A program made the translations under genes and the position numbers. A DNA stretch of 36,512 nucleotides from contig JAFDFZ010000041.1 of the NCBI GenBank assembly GCA_019309565.1, forward strand, positions 1 to 36,512, read 5' to 3'. The notes beneath the pieces are model-generated. The model had not been told where the DNA came from. It did no database searches and was given only the letters and a program-made list of their open reading frames with translations. Of this stretch, positions 1-8,809 are shown one piece after another. The stretch is from Deltaproteobacteria bacterium. Lineage in GTDB: Bacteria; Desulfobacterota; Desulfobacteria; Desulfobacterales; SURF-15. Each line of letters starts with the position of its first letter. The first letter of the stretch is position 1.

Positions 1-114
1 CATTCGATCTTTGAGTATATTGAGGTCTTCTATAACCGGCAAAGAAGACACTCGGCTCTGGGGTATCTGAGCCCCTCTGAATATGAAAAACAGAAATTGA
101 GACTTTGCGCTTGA
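1..114 (+). mobile_element. IS3-family transposase (OrfB), C-terminal end only
   Basis: Frame 1 is open from the window edge to a TGA at 112-114 and gives 37 residues. They contain the segment [20 protein letters not shown], the characteristic end of the integrase-core (rve) domain of IS3-family OrfB transposases. The catalytic DDE residues would lie upstream, outside the window, so I cannot tell whether the gene is intact. The T-rich stretch just after the stop (about 115-135, GGTGTCTACTTTTTT) resembles the terminal inverted repeat found at IS3 ends, so the element probably stops there. Recognition of the family is firm; the exact element end is a guess. Confidence 0.85.
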
Positions 115-476
115 CGGTGTCTACTTTTTTAGGGAAAATTTACTCCTGCAAAACAAACCCCTGCTGACAGGGCTAACGAACTATGATTAACCAAAAGGCT
201 TTCTAACTCTGATTCATGCAATGCATCGTCTATGGCATATGTCCCCCACAGTAGCATGGCCACCCTATAGGGTATTATCCAAACTCGCTTCAAAATCTTT
301 CTAACAAACTTACTTTTGATCAGAATATGCTCGTCGCTATACTTGGAGAATCCCATTCATGTATCCCACTTTGACTTGCTGACGCCCGCTGGCTAAGCGA
401 ACCTACCTACCTCCAGTGAACGAAGGGCAGCAACGGATAGCCGGCATTCCTACCGCAACCATTTTCTGCCAAATTG
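115..476. other. Gap with no supported gene
   Basis: After the IS3 end there is about 360 bp before the stop of the last gene of the minus-strand cluster. A 75-codon minus-strand frame (356 to 129) begins with ATG and has a weak purine-rich stretch upstream, but its protein matches nothing I recognise and its composition is not convincingly coding. I see no T-tailed hairpin that would end the minus-strand operon. The region may be junction DNA left by the insertion sequence. Confidence 0.4.
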
Positions 477-1484
477 CTAGTACGAACTTTTCACAAAGTG
501 ACAGGCCGCAAAATGATTGCTTCCCACCTCGGTAAATGGCGGTGTTTGGTGCAGGCATTTTTCCATACGATAGCTGCACCTCGGATGGAAATAACATCCC
601 GACGGAAGGAAAAGGGAGGTGGGCACATCACCTTCTAAGATGATCCGTTTGGGCCGGATGCGTGGGTTTGCAACGGGTATTGCGGAAAGAAGGGCCTGAA
701 CATAAGGATGAGCCGGAGACCTGTAAAGATCTTGCTTGCTGGCATATTCCACGATCTGGCCTAGGTACATCACCGCTACAGTGGTGCTGATGTGTTCCAC
801 CACACTGAGATCATGAGATATAAAAATATAGGAAAGTCCCATGTCAGCCTGTAGGTCCATCAGCATATTGATGATCTGTGCCTGAATAGATACGTCAAGG
901 GCAGAAACCGGCTCGTCACATACAACGAGAGCCGGCTCCAGCACCAAGGCCCTGGCAATTCCGATTCGCTGCCGCTGACCGCCGCTGAACTCGTGAGGGT
1001 AGCGTTTGAGGTGTTCTTTCTTAAGTCCTACTTTTTGAAGAATCTCTGCGACTTTTTGCTGCCGTTCGCTATAGTTACCAATGCCGTGAATGGTAAGTGC
1101 ATCACCCACAGCTTCCTCCACGCTCATGCGCGGATTGAGAGAGGAGAAAGGATCTTGGAAGATCATCTGCATCCGCCTGCGCAGCTTTTTCATGGCGATA
1201 TCATCTAAATCCAGGATGTTGACTCCTTCAAAAAAAACCTGACCTGCCGTGGGTTCAATCAATCTCAAGATACATCGTGCCAAGGTTGACTTGCCACAAC
1301 CGCTTTCGCCAACGAGCCCCAAAGTTTGCTGCCTATCGAGGATGAAGCTGACACCATTCACCGCATAGACCCACTCGGGATTCCGGAAAAAAAAACCGGA
1401 TCGGACTGGAAAATGCTTTTTAAGATTTTTAACATACAAAAAGGAAGCATCCGTAGATGGTTCCAAAATAGGTTTTCCCTTCAA
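477..1484 (-). CDS. Dipeptide/oligopeptide-type ABC transporter ATP-binding protein (DppF/OppF family)
   Basis: 335-aa cytoplasmic ATPase that powers import of the ligand caught by the binding protein encoded at 9893-11521. Walker A (GESGCGKST) lies near residue 60, the signature is SGGQRQRIGIARAL, and Walker B is LVVCDEPVSALD. The C-terminal region has the oligopeptide-type extension with a Cys motif (CYFHPRC...C...C), typical of OppD/OppF subunits and associated with an iron-sulfur site in some members. The start is a TTG preceded by AGGGGGG at good spacing; no nearby ATG competes. It is the last gene of the cluster, 15 bp after its partner ATPase. It carries the N-terminal KKHFPVRSG segment typical of DppF/OppF rather than DppD/OppD. 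Substrate is inferred from the neighbours to be a ureide or related compound rather than peptides. Confidence 0.93.
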   Translation of the reverse strand: MKGKPILEPSTDASFLYVKNLKKHFPVRSGFFFRNPEWVYAVNGVSFILDRQQTLGLVGESGCGKSTLARCILRLIEPTAGQVFFEGVNILDLDDIAMKKLRRRMQMIFQDPFSSLNPRMSVEEAVGDALTIHGIGNYSERQQKVAEILQKVGLKKEHLKRYPHEFSGGQRQRIGIARALVLEPALVVCDEPVSALDVSIQAQIINMLMDLQADMGLSYIFISHDLSVVEHISTTVAVMYLGQIVEYASKQDLYRSPAHPYVQALLSAIPVANPRIRPKRIILEGDVPTSLFLPSGCYFHPRCSYRMEKCLHQTPPFTEVGSNHFAACHFVKSSY

Positions 1485-1499
1485 TATGCGAACCCCCCT

Positions 1500-2495
1500 T
1501 TATCTCCAACAGCTGACGAAGTGTCCCGGTTCGACTTCCAGCCTTACGGGTGTCTCCCATCTGCAATGCTCCTTTCGATGATGACAGCGAGGGTAGAAAC
1601 GACATCCATCGGGTACCCGGTACAGGCTTGGAACAACACCCTTGATCTCGTACAGACGCCTTGTTTCTGATCCCGAGCCATGTTTGATCCTCGGAACAGC
1701 CTTAAGAAGCCCTTCTGTGTAAGGATGTGAAGGATTATCAAAAATGGTATAGATATTTCCCTCTTCTATGATCTTCCCGGCATACATAATCAGTACCCTC
1801 TCTACGGTATGTGCCACAATTCCCAGATCGTGAGTGATCAGAATCATCGCCATCCCGAGTTTTGCTTGTAGCTGCTTCATCAATTCCAGAACCTGTGCCT
1901 GAATGGTCACATCCAGTGCGGTGGTCGGCTCATCTGCAATAAGAAGTTCCGGTCGGCATGACAAGGCCATCGCAATCATGACTCTCTGTCTCATGCCTCC
2001 GCTGAGTTCATGTGGGTATGCGTTGATTTTATTTTCCGGTGCGGGAATATGAACCATTTTCAGCATCTCAATCGCCTTTTGCCTGGCTTCCCTTTTTCCG
2101 GTGCCCATGCGGACATGAAACATCTCCGAGAGCTGGTATCCAATCGTTAATACCGGATTGAGCGAAGTCATGGGCTCCTGAAAAATCATGGAAATCTGTT
2201 TGCCTCGGATACTCTCCATCCGGTTTTCAGGGCACTGAAGCAGATCTTCATCCTTCCAATAAATCGTGCCCCCCACAATTTTACCAGATGGCTGCGGGAT
2301 CAATCTGAGAATGGAGAGTGCTGTCACCGATTTGCCGCAGCCGGATTCTCCAACAATTCCGATTGTCTCAGCCCCATCAAGGTGAAAACCAACACCATCA
2401 ACCGCCCTTGCCGTTCCCCGGGGCGTAAAAAAGTGGACACGCAGATCCTTCACCCTGAGAATCGATGCTTTTGCAAAATTATCCTCAATATTCAT
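1500..2495 (-). CDS. Dipeptide/oligopeptide-type ABC transporter ATP-binding protein (DppD/OppD family)
   Basis: 331-aa ATPase, the second of the pair. It has Walker A GESGCGKSV, the signature LSGGMRQRVMIAMAL, Walker B LLIADEPTTALDVTIQ and the switch histidine in LITHDLG. The C-terminal Cys cluster (CRFYPRCHHRKEHC) is that of OppD/DppD proteins. The ATG overlaps the stop of the upstream amidohydrolase gene by four bases (ATGA), which points to translational coupling and ties the transporter to the hydrolytic enzymes. Length is usual for the family. The binding protein and permeases sit about 5 kb upstream in the same direction, so the importer genes are split around the enzyme genes. Confidence 0.93.
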   Translation of the reverse strand: MNIEDNFAKASILRVKDLRVHFFTPRGTARAVDGVGFHLDGAETIGIVGESGCGKSVTALSILRLIPQPSGKIVGGTIYWKDEDLLQCPENRMESIRGKQISMIFQEPMTSLNPVLTIGYQLSEMFHVRMGTGKREARQKAIEMLKMVHIPAPENKINAYPHELSGGMRQRVMIAMALSCRPELLIADEPTTALDVTIQAQVLELMKQLQAKLGMAMILITHDLGIVAHTVERVLIMYAGKIIEEGNIYTIFDNPSHPYTEGLLKAVPRIKHGSGSETRRLYEIKGVVPSLYRVPDGCRFYPRCHHRKEHCRWETPVRLEVEPGHFVSCWR

Positions 2496-3739
2496 TTCGA
2501 TTGTTTCTTTTCGCGTGCCAGTCTCAGTAGGCCGTGCAATAAGAGCGTAGCGCCCCGCTCAACAGCATCCCATGAACATGCCTCTTCGGGACTGTGGCTC
2601 TTTCCCCCGATGCTGGGGATGAAAATCATTCCGGCTCGCGTAGCCCGTGCCATTATTTGGGCATCATGACCAGCGCCGCTGTTCATGATACGATAATCAT
2701 ATCCCAGGGTCTCGGCCTCCTCTTGGAGGAGCTGAATGATGGTGTCATCGAGTCTGACCGCGCTGTCCCAAGAAACCTTACTGGCTGAAAACTTCAGCCC
2801 TTTTTTTCGTGAAATCTCATTTCCCAGGCTTAGGATCTTTTTCTCCATTACCTCAAGCCCTTCGGAGGAAGGGGACCTAAATTCAAGCGCAAGCCTTGCT
2901 CGGCCGGGAACGATGTTGAATGCTCCCGGGTAAAGATCCACTTTTCCGATGTTCACCACCCCTGAGGTGGTTGATCGGACCCAGTCGTACACCTTCAGGG
3001 AGAACTCGGCGGCCCCCAGAAAGGCGTCTCTTCTCAGTTCGAGAGGGGTTGTCCCCGCATGGTTCGGTGTTCCTAAAAACGCCATCTGGTAGGAAACAAT
3101 ACCCACGATGGAGCGTACCAGACCGATGGAAATTAGCTTGGATTCCAGTAACGGTCCCTGTTCGATGTGCAATTCAAGATAGGCTCGTATCTGGCCGTGA
3201 TCGATTCGTGCGCGGTTGATCCTTTGAATATCCATACCAACTGCGCTTAAGACATGTGCAAGCGCTTGGCCGTTCATGTTGCGTGCACATGCCAGCTCCT
3301 CGGTGGTTAACAATCCCGTGATCGCTTTGCTTCCAAAGAAACTCTTGTAGGTGCCTTCCTCGTCGGAAAAAGCAACCACCTCCAGGGGCCATCGGAAGGG
3401 TAATTGCCGTTCGCATATGGTTTGAAGGCATTCCAATGCTGCAAGAACACCCAGTGCGCCGTCAAACATCCCCCCATTGGGTACGGTATCCAAATGGGAA
3501 CCGGCCCAAACCGCCGGACCCTCGTTGCCGAGTCTTCCGAATACATTTCCCGCTTCATCTATTCGACTGTAAAGCCCTGCTGCTTCCATCTTCTCCCTGA
3601 GCCAGGCCCTGGCCTTCATGTCCTCAGCCCCGAAGGCCAATCTGCTGATCCCGCCCTCCTTATTCCCACCGAAGCTTGCAAGCTCCTCCAGGTTCTTTCT
3701 CAAGCGGGAAATATTTATGCCATATTCAAACGCCTTCAT
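2492..3739 (-). CDS. Zn-dependent M20-family amidohydrolase: N-carbamoyl-L-amino acid hydrolase / allantoate amidohydrolase
   Basis: 415-aa enzyme expected to hydrolyse an N-carbamoyl amino acid to the free amino acid, CO2 and ammonia. The metal ligands of this family are visible: His82 and Asp93 in GSHLDTVPNGGMFDGALGV, the acidic pair in FSDEEG (127-128), His191 in ELHIEQGP, and His382 in GGKSHSPEEA. The dimerisation-domain segment with GTPNHAGTTP (about 223-232), which in relatives binds the substrate carboxylate, is present. Length and motif order match carbamoylases of the hydantoinase route (HyuC/AmaB) and allantoate amidohydrolases (AllC). Those two cannot be told apart by eye; the racemase and hydantoinase next door favour the carbamoylase. 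It overlaps the genes on both sides by four bases. Confidence 0.88.
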   Translation of the reverse strand: MKAFEYGINISRLRKNLEELASFGGNKEGGISRLAFGAEDMKARAWLREKMEAAGLYSRIDEAGNVFGRLGNEGPAVWAGSHLDTVPNGGMFDGALGVLAALECLQTICERQLPFRWPLEVVAFSDEEGTYKSFFGSKAITGLLTTEELACARNMNGQALAHVLSAVGMDIQRINRARIDHGQIRAYLELHIEQGPLLESKLISIGLVRSIVGIVSYQMAFLGTPNHAGTTPLELRRDAFLGAAEFSLKVYDWVRSTTSGVVNIGKVDLYPGAFNIVPGRARLALEFRSPSSEGLEVMEKKILSLGNEISRKKGLKFSASKVSWDSAVRLDDTIIQLLQEEAETLGYDYRIMNSGAGHDAQIMARATRAGMIFIPSIGGKSHSPEEACSWDAVERGATLLLHGLLRLAREKKQSK

Positions 3740-5127
3740 CTCAGAGTCCTGATCTCATTGAAATCTATTTTTCGCCTAAGGAACCGGCCGTTTCCTTTAC
3801 GACCCAAAAACGTCCCGTTTTCAACGATAAGGCTTCCCCTAAAGATGGTCATGACAGGATAGCCGGTGACTTTCCATCCTTCCAGAGAGCAGAAATCCGT
3901 CACCATGTGGGTGGTTTTCATACCCAAGGTCACCTCCTTTTCGGGATGGAGAATCACCAGGTCAGCATCGGCTCCAACCTGGATAACCCCTTTCCGAGGA
4001 TAGAGTCCAAAGAGACGGGCAGGGTTCGTGCTGGTCAGTTCCGCAAGTCTTTCAAGCCGCATCCCGCGCTTTCGCACCCCTTCAGAATAAAGAACCGGCA
4101 ACCTGAGTTCCACACCGGCCATTCCGTTGGGGACTTTGTCAAACGAATCTTTACCCGCAATCTTTGATTCCTTACTGAACGATGCATCATCCGTGCTGAC
4201 TACAGAGATAGACCCGTTGAAAAGACCTTTCCACAGAGCTTTGATGTCTTCCGTCTTTCTCAAGGGAGGGCTGATGATATAGTTGATCCCATCCTTTCTT
4301 CTGTACACATTGTCGGTCAAACAAAGATAATGGGGACAGGTTTCAGCAAAAACCGGAAGCCCCTGTTTGCGGCATACTTCCATGATTTCATTCCCTTCTC
4401 GGGTCGACATGTGTACGATGTATAATGGTGCATTTAACCAACGGCCAAGGTATACGACCCGATGGATGGCCTCGGCCTCTACCATATTGGGCTTGCTTAA
4501 CGCATGATACAAGGCGGTGGTTTTTCCCCTGCTCAGGAATTGCTGTTTGAGGCGCTGGGCAATGGCACTGTTTTCCGCATGGACCATTACAAGGCCGTGG
4601 TAACGTGCGGTCTGTTCAAAGAGTTCGATAAGGACTCCATCATCCACCATCATTCCCTCATAGATGGTATAGACCTTGAAGGAAGGGACCCCGGCTCTGA
4701 CAATATGTCGGACTTCATGAAGTACCGAAGGGGTCGGATCCGTTATTTCCGCATGAAGTCCATAATCTATTACGACATCATCATCAGCCTCTGCCCGTTT
4801 CCTCTGAATGGCATCTGCAAGGCTGTCGCCTTTGCTCTGGTTGGCGAAGTCTATGATAGTGGTAACGCCACCGTGGGCGGCGGCCCTCGTGCCGGTAAAA
4901 AAGTCGTGCAGACTCACGGTACCCATAAATCGGTCCAGGAAGTGAACGTGTATATCCACAAGGCCCGGTAAAACGATCATTCCCTTCGCGTCGATCAAAT
5001 TGTCGGTCCTGGGAAAGTGTTTTGTCTTGCCTATGCCCGCAATCTTTTCGTTCTCTATGAAGATGTCCACTTGCTGGGTTCCTGTGGGCAGAACGACCTG
5101 TGCTCCGGCGATGATTTTCCGGATCAT
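3736..5127 (-). CDS. hydA: Hydantoinase / dihydropyrimidinase
   Basis: 463-aa metal-dependent amidohydrolase predicted to open the ring of a hydantoin or dihydropyrimidine and give an N-carbamoyl amino acid. It has the binuclear-metal residues of the family: His60 and His62 in DIHVHF, the Lys151 expected to be carboxylated (SFKVY), His183 in HAEN, His239 in IVHMST and Asp313 in STDDASF. The usual TDH of the last motif is TDD here. The frame is open for 52 codons upstream, but the ATG at 5127 has a strong GAGGAGG site and begins at the normal N-terminus. Its end overlaps the carbamoylase start, so ring opening and carbamoyl removal are co-translated. Substrate (5-substituted hydantoin, dihydrouracil or allantoin-like) is not decided by sequence alone. 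Confidence 0.9.
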   Translation of the reverse strand: MIRKIIAGAQVVLPTGTQQVDIFIENEKIAGIGKTKHFPRTDNLIDAKGMIVLPGLVDIHVHFLDRFMGTVSLHDFFTGTRAAAHGGVTTIIDFANQSKGDSLADAIQRKRAEADDDVVIDYGLHAEITDPTPSVLHEVRHIVRAGVPSFKVYTIYEGMMVDDGVLIELFEQTARYHGLVMVHAENSAIAQRLKQQFLSRGKTTALYHALSKPNMVEAEAIHRVVYLGRWLNAPLYIVHMSTREGNEIMEVCRKQGLPVFAETCPHYLCLTDNVYRRKDGINYIISPPLRKTEDIKALWKGLFNGSISVVSTDDASFSKESKIAGKDSFDKVPNGMAGVELRLPVLYSEGVRKRGMRLERLAELTSTNPARLFGLYPRKGVIQVGADADLVILHPEKEVTLGMKTTHMVTDFCSLEGWKVTGYPVMTIFRGSLIVENGTFLGRKGNGRFLRRKIDFNEIRTLR

Positions 5128-5164
5128 TTTTTTCTCCTCCTCATTTAAGCGTACGGGATTCCTC

Positions 5165-5905
5165 TTACCGTTCGGCCGTAAAAGAAATGGCGGGGGAACA
5201 GTTTTTGAATTCCTTGGGCTCAGGGTACTTGAACGCCCGCACCTTGCTTGTCGATATCCCATAGTCGACCAGCCCCTCGGCAATCTTTACGGCACAGACC
5301 ACGCCATCAAGTACGGGGACATTCAGCGCCCTTTCGATGGATTTATCCAATCCTGCCATTCCTGCGCATCCCAGGAGCAGCACCTCAGCCCCGTCCTCTT
5401 CCACTGCCTTTTTCCCCTCCTTGATAAGCTTTTCCTTGATGATTTCCGGATCTTGTGTCGTCTCAAGTACCTTTGCCCCCACGGCTCTGATTGATGCACA
5501 CCGATGTCCGAAACCATAACGTCCGAGAAGATCTTCAATTTGCGGTCGGGTTCTTTCCATAATATCCAGAACGCTGAACCGGTATCCCACCATGCAGGCC
5601 GTCAGCATGGCAGCTTCCGCTATTCCGATAACCGGTGCCTTCATGATCTCTCGGGCAGCAAACAGTCCCGGATCCCCGAAACAGGCAATGATGTATGCAT
5701 CATAGTTTTCCCGGTTCTGAATCAGCAAATCAAGGATTGCCTCCGATGCAATCGCCTCATCAAAAAAGCCTTCGATGGAAACCGGACCTTTCTGAGGATT
5801 GACGCCTACGATCTCGGTATCGGATCGGGCATATTGCCTGGCGTATTCACTGATGTGTTCGGTCATCATAACGGTGGTATTCGGATTGACGATCAACAGT
5901 CGCAT
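5165..5905 (-). CDS. hyuE: Hydantoin racemase (Asp/Glu racemase superfamily)
   Basis: 246-aa cofactor-independent racemase. The N-terminus LLIVNPNTT is the typical opening of hydantoin racemases, and the two catalytic cysteines are visible as Cys75 in IACFGDPG and Cys180 in LLGCAGMAG. The enzyme would interconvert D- and L-5-substituted hydantoins so that a stereoselective hydantoinase and L-carbamoylase can use the whole pool. It overlaps the ureohydrolase gene upstream by 13 bases and is followed by the hydantoinase after 37 bp. Maleate isomerase or another Asp/Glu racemase relative is the alternative, but the neighbours make hydantoin racemase the best call. Confidence 0.87.
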   Translation of the reverse strand: MRLLIVNPNTTVMMTEHISEYARQYARSDTEIVGVNPQKGPVSIEGFFDEAIASEAILDLLIQNRENYDAYIIACFGDPGLFAAREIMKAPVIGIAEAAMLTACMVGYRFSVLDIMERTRPQIEDLLGRYGFGHRCASIRAVGAKVLETTQDPEIIKEKLIKEGKKAVEEDGAEVLLLGCAGMAGLDKSIERALNVPVLDGVVCAVKIAEGLVDYGISTSKVRAFKYPEPKEFKNCSPAISFTAER

Positions 5906-6873
5906 GGCATGTTCCCTCCGGCCAGTGATGATTGTTCTTGCCTATGTACAGCCAAGACGCTCAGAAACTCGAAAATGAGATGGGCTGCCAAAAGACCGGT
6001 AATATTGGCCGTATCGTGAGCTGGCAGGACTTCAACGAGGTCGAAGCCCACAATTTCAAGTTCACGCAACCCGCTTACAAGCTGGATTATTTCGTGGCTG
6101 GTCAACCCACCGACTTCGGGAAATCCAGTGCCTGGCGCAAAGGCCGGGTCTACTATGTCGATATCAAGGGAAACATATGCCTTAAGCCCCTTCAGTCGCC
6201 CAAGCTCATCGATGACCGCCTGCAGCCCATTTTGTTTCAACTCATCGACCGTTATCATTCGCACACCTTGTTTAAGGGCAAAATCATAATCACGTTCCGA
6301 TGTGAGCCCCCCTCGAAGGCCGATCTGGAATACCGAATCTCCGGCCAGAATCTTCTCCTCCATGGCCCGTTTAAAGGTGGAGCCATGAAAATAGGGATTT
6401 TCAAGAAAGGTATCCCAGGTGTCGGTGTGGGCGTCGAAATGCACCATGGAAAGGGGGCCATGCTTTTTTGCCAGGGCCCGTATGATCGGAAGCGATATGG
6501 AGTGATCCCCCCCGACGCCAAGGGGGAAGACACCGGCTTCAATAATTTCAGCCACCTCTTTTTCGATGGTTCTGTAACAGTTTTCGATATTCATAGGATC
6601 AAGATCAAGGTCTCCGTAATCGATAACACTCAGAACATCGAATAGGTTCACCTTGAGAAACTGGTTATAAGTTTTGCTAAGGGCTGATTGGCAGCGCACA
6701 TCTCTAGGCCCGAATCGGGCCCCTGGCCGGTAGGTGCACGCCCCGTCAAAGGGAATTCCCACAATGGCCACATCTACATTGGAGAGGTTTCGGGTATGAG
6801 GACACCGAAGAAAGGTGGGAACGCCTGCAAACCAAGGAGTCACGGCAGGATCCAATGGCTTATGTCTGTTCAT
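5893..6873 (-). CDS. Agmatinase-family ureohydrolase (Mn-dependent)
   Basis: 326-aa arginase/agmatinase fold protein. All Mn ligands are present: His124 (GGDHS), Asp147, His149 and Asp151 (HFDAHTDT), Asp237 and Asp239 (SLDIDIVDPAFAPG). The loop PYFHGSTFKRA carries the histidine seen in agmatinases. Such enzymes split a guanidino group to an amine and urea. In this operon of ureide enzymes its substrate may not be agmatine; guanidinobutyrate, guanidinoacetate or a guanidino side chain on a hydantoin are possible. The ATG at 6873 has a GAGG site and is the first gene after a 47-bp gap. Family assignment is firm, substrate open. Confidence 0.88.
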   Translation of the reverse strand: MNRHKPLDPAVTPWFAGVPTFLRCPHTRNLSNVDVAIVGIPFDGACTYRPGARFGPRDVRCQSALSKTYNQFLKVNLFDVLSVIDYGDLDLDPMNIENCYRTIEKEVAEIIEAGVFPLGVGGDHSISLPIIRALAKKHGPLSMVHFDAHTDTWDTFLENPYFHGSTFKRAMEEKILAGDSVFQIGLRGGLTSERDYDFALKQGVRMITVDELKQNGLQAVIDELGRLKGLKAYVSLDIDIVDPAFAPGTGFPEVGGLTSHEIIQLVSGLRELEIVGFDLVEVLPAHDTANITGLLAAHLIFEFLSVLAVHRQEQSSLAGGNMPCDC

Positions 6874-6920
6874 TTTTTTTCCTCAATTTTCTATGAGCTT
6901 TGCCAGCACCCAATCGCTTG

Positions 6921-7769
6921 TCACCCTTTAAGCCGGGTGGAGCACACAGCACTTCCCGGCTCTCCTCGCGCATTTTCACAGTCATTGCAGTTTGACAGGT
7001 AATTTTTTAGCCGCGGCTCCCCCTTTATTTCATTTACTGCCTGCCAGGCCGACTCAACATGGTGATCGTCACCTGTTAATACCAGGCTCACGGTTCCGTT
7101 ACCGCTTCCGATCCCGCCCATGGCGACCGGGACAGCCGTCACACCGAACAGATACCGAAATGCATCGGTTTCCGTCACCACAAGGCCGTCCAAAGGAAGC
7201 ATGCCGCATGCCATTCCGGTGACACGGTCCTTCCTGAATTTGGATATGCCCATGCAGGAAAGGATTCGGGTAAGGGGTACGGGAACGGTCTTATTTAGCG
7301 TCATGGGGACAATAAGCCGAATTCCCTTTGCCATTATGTGCGGAAGATAGGCCCCTGCTTCTCCACCGTCGGGGGAGGCGAGCAGAACTCCCACGTTTCC
7401 GTTCGGGTCCATGACATTGCCGCTTTTGATGATAATATCATCTTTATCCATTGCGGAGATCGCAACGGTTAAATCCTCTTCGGGAAAGTTGAGCCACCGT
7501 GGCTTTCCCTTTTCAAGCAGCAGTAGTTTTTCCCTGTGAGCTTTCTTAACACTGCATGAACCGCCTGAATAGATAAACCCACAGCAATACCCGCTGGGAT
7601 CGATCTTATCGACACCTAGAAGTTCCTGTATAACATAGCCGGCAGAGGTGCAGAGCGAAAAACCGATGAACCCCTCCTCCCTGGCCTTTTTGACTGCTTC
7701 CATTCTAGAAACCGCCTTTGCGATAAGCCTTTTGGACTCCTCGGAAGTCAGCGTAACCATGGCTTGCAT
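6921..7769 (-). CDS. Conserved protein of unknown function in the ureide operon
   Basis: 282-aa soluble protein without a signal peptide or membrane segment. The frame runs upstream to 7835, but the ATG at 7769 has an AAGGAGG site nine bases ahead and is preferred. Visible features are a Cys-rich stretch (GYCCGFIYSGGSCSV, about residues 55-70), a central glycine-rich segment DPNGNVGVLLASPDGGE and a second one, MGGIGSGNGTVSLVLTG, followed by a helix and a tail containing NCNDCENARG. The central part faintly recalls the nucleotide-binding-like LUD/CoA-transferase fold, but I would not assign it. It sits between the permease and the ureohydrolase, so it may take part in the same pathway. Confidence 0.75.
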   Translation of the reverse strand: MQAMVTLTSEESKRLIAKAVSRMEAVKKAREEGFIGFSLCTSAGYVIQELLGVDKIDPSGYCCGFIYSGGSCSVKKAHREKLLLLEKGKPRWLNFPEEDLTVAISAMDKDDIIIKSGNVMDPNGNVGVLLASPDGGEAGAYLPHIMAKGIRLIVPMTLNKTVPVPLTRILSCMGISKFRKDRVTGMACGMLPLDGLVVTETDAFRYLFGVTAVPVAMGGIGSGNGTVSLVLTGDDHHVESAWQAVNEIKGEPRLKNYLSNCNDCENARGEPGSAVCSTRLKG

Positions 7770-7847
7770 GAAATGAATCCTCCTTTTCTTGAACCGAATT
7801 GATCTGCAATGGTTGATAAAAGGCCCGTAATGCACCTTCTTAGCAGA

Positions 7848-8753
7848 TCATACGTTTAGGCGTGGATCAAGAATGTCCCTGAGGCCGTCACCAAGGAGGT
7901 TAAATCCCGCCACGGCCAAGAAAATGGCCAAACCCGGAAATGTTGGGTACCACCATTGCATTAATATGTAGCTGCGTCCTATGGAAATCATGGAACCCCA
8001 CTCAGGTGTCGGGGCAAGGGCGCCAACCCCGATGAAGCTGAGGCTTGCAGTTGTGAGAATAGCATACCCGCTGTCCAGGGTGGCTTGAACAATGAGGGGA
8101 GCGGTGCAATTAGGCAGGGTATACTTCCACAAAATTCTTGCATTGCTTGCCCCCAAAGCCTTTGCAGCCTCAATATACTCCATTGTTTTGATGGAAAGGA
8201 TCTGGCCTCTGATCAACCTTGCATACCAAGGCCACCAGACAACGGAAATAGCGATCATGGCGTTGATGAGGCTTGGACCTAAAGCCGAAGCGATGACCAT
8301 GGCCAACACCATGGCAGGAAAGGCCAGGAACATGTCCGTGATGCGCATGAGAATCTCATCCACCCGCCCACCGAGATACCCGGAAATGGCCCCGATGAAG
8401 ATGCCGATGCTCGTGGAAAGTGCAATAACCACCGCAGCTGCGGCAAGAGACAAGCGGGACCCCCAGATTACCCTGCTGAAAATATCTCTGCCCATGTCGT
8501 CGGTACCGAAAAAGTATGTGGTGCCCGGGGGCTTCAGCCTGTCTTCTGCCACCTGGTGGTAAGGGTCGAAAGGTGCGATGACCGGCGCCAGAACGGCAGT
8601 GAGAATCAGGATGAGAATAATGACCAGCCCGACAACCGCAAGGGGGTGGTTCCAGATGTTATGGTATATCCGTGAGAAAATTCCCCCGGGCTCTCCTGTT
8701 TCGGTTTCAGATCCCCAGTCTTCAGGGATAATATCTTGCTCGGTCGATTCCAT
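7848..8753 (-). CDS. Dipeptide/oligopeptide-type ABC transporter permease (DppC/OppC family)
   Basis: Inner-membrane permease of about 301 aa. It has the N-terminal OppC-type helix (LAVVGLVIILILILTAVLAP), the GTDDMGRDIFSRVIWGSRLS segment that precedes the transport core, and the EAA loop EYIEAAKALGASNARILWKYTLPN that docks on the ATPase. Six transmembrane helices are expected. The ATG at 8753 is used here; a TTG 15 bases upstream would add five residues, and neither has a clear ribosome site. It follows the partner permease after a short gap and precedes the unknown 282-aa protein. Confidence 0.93.
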   Translation of the reverse strand: MESTEQDIIPEDWGSETETGEPGGIFSRIYHNIWNHPLAVVGLVIILILILTAVLAPVIAPFDPYHQVAEDRLKPPGTTYFFGTDDMGRDIFSRVIWGSRLSLAAAAVVIALSTSIGIFIGAISGYLGGRVDEILMRITDMFLAFPAMVLAMVIASALGPSLINAMIAISVVWWPWYARLIRGQILSIKTMEYIEAAKALGASNARILWKYTLPNCTAPLIVQATLDSGYAILTTASLSFIGVGALAPTPEWGSMISIGRSYILMQWWYPTFPGLAIFLAVAGFNLLGDGLRDILDPRLNV

Positions 8754-8809
8754 AGTCAGATTCAGCAATCGGTGCGAGGGGGGGGTATCATTGTAAAAAC
8801 CCTCGCCAG

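Noticed and set aside
129..356. 75-codon minus-strand reading frame
   Set aside because: No family resemblance, weak ribosome site and location in IS-flanking DNA; not enough to call a gene.
6921..7769. Microcompartment shell (BMC) domain in the 282-aa unknown protein
   Set aside because: The stretch NGTVSLVLTG followed by a helix recalls a BMC strand, but the rest of the protein has no BMC layout and no other shell gene is present.
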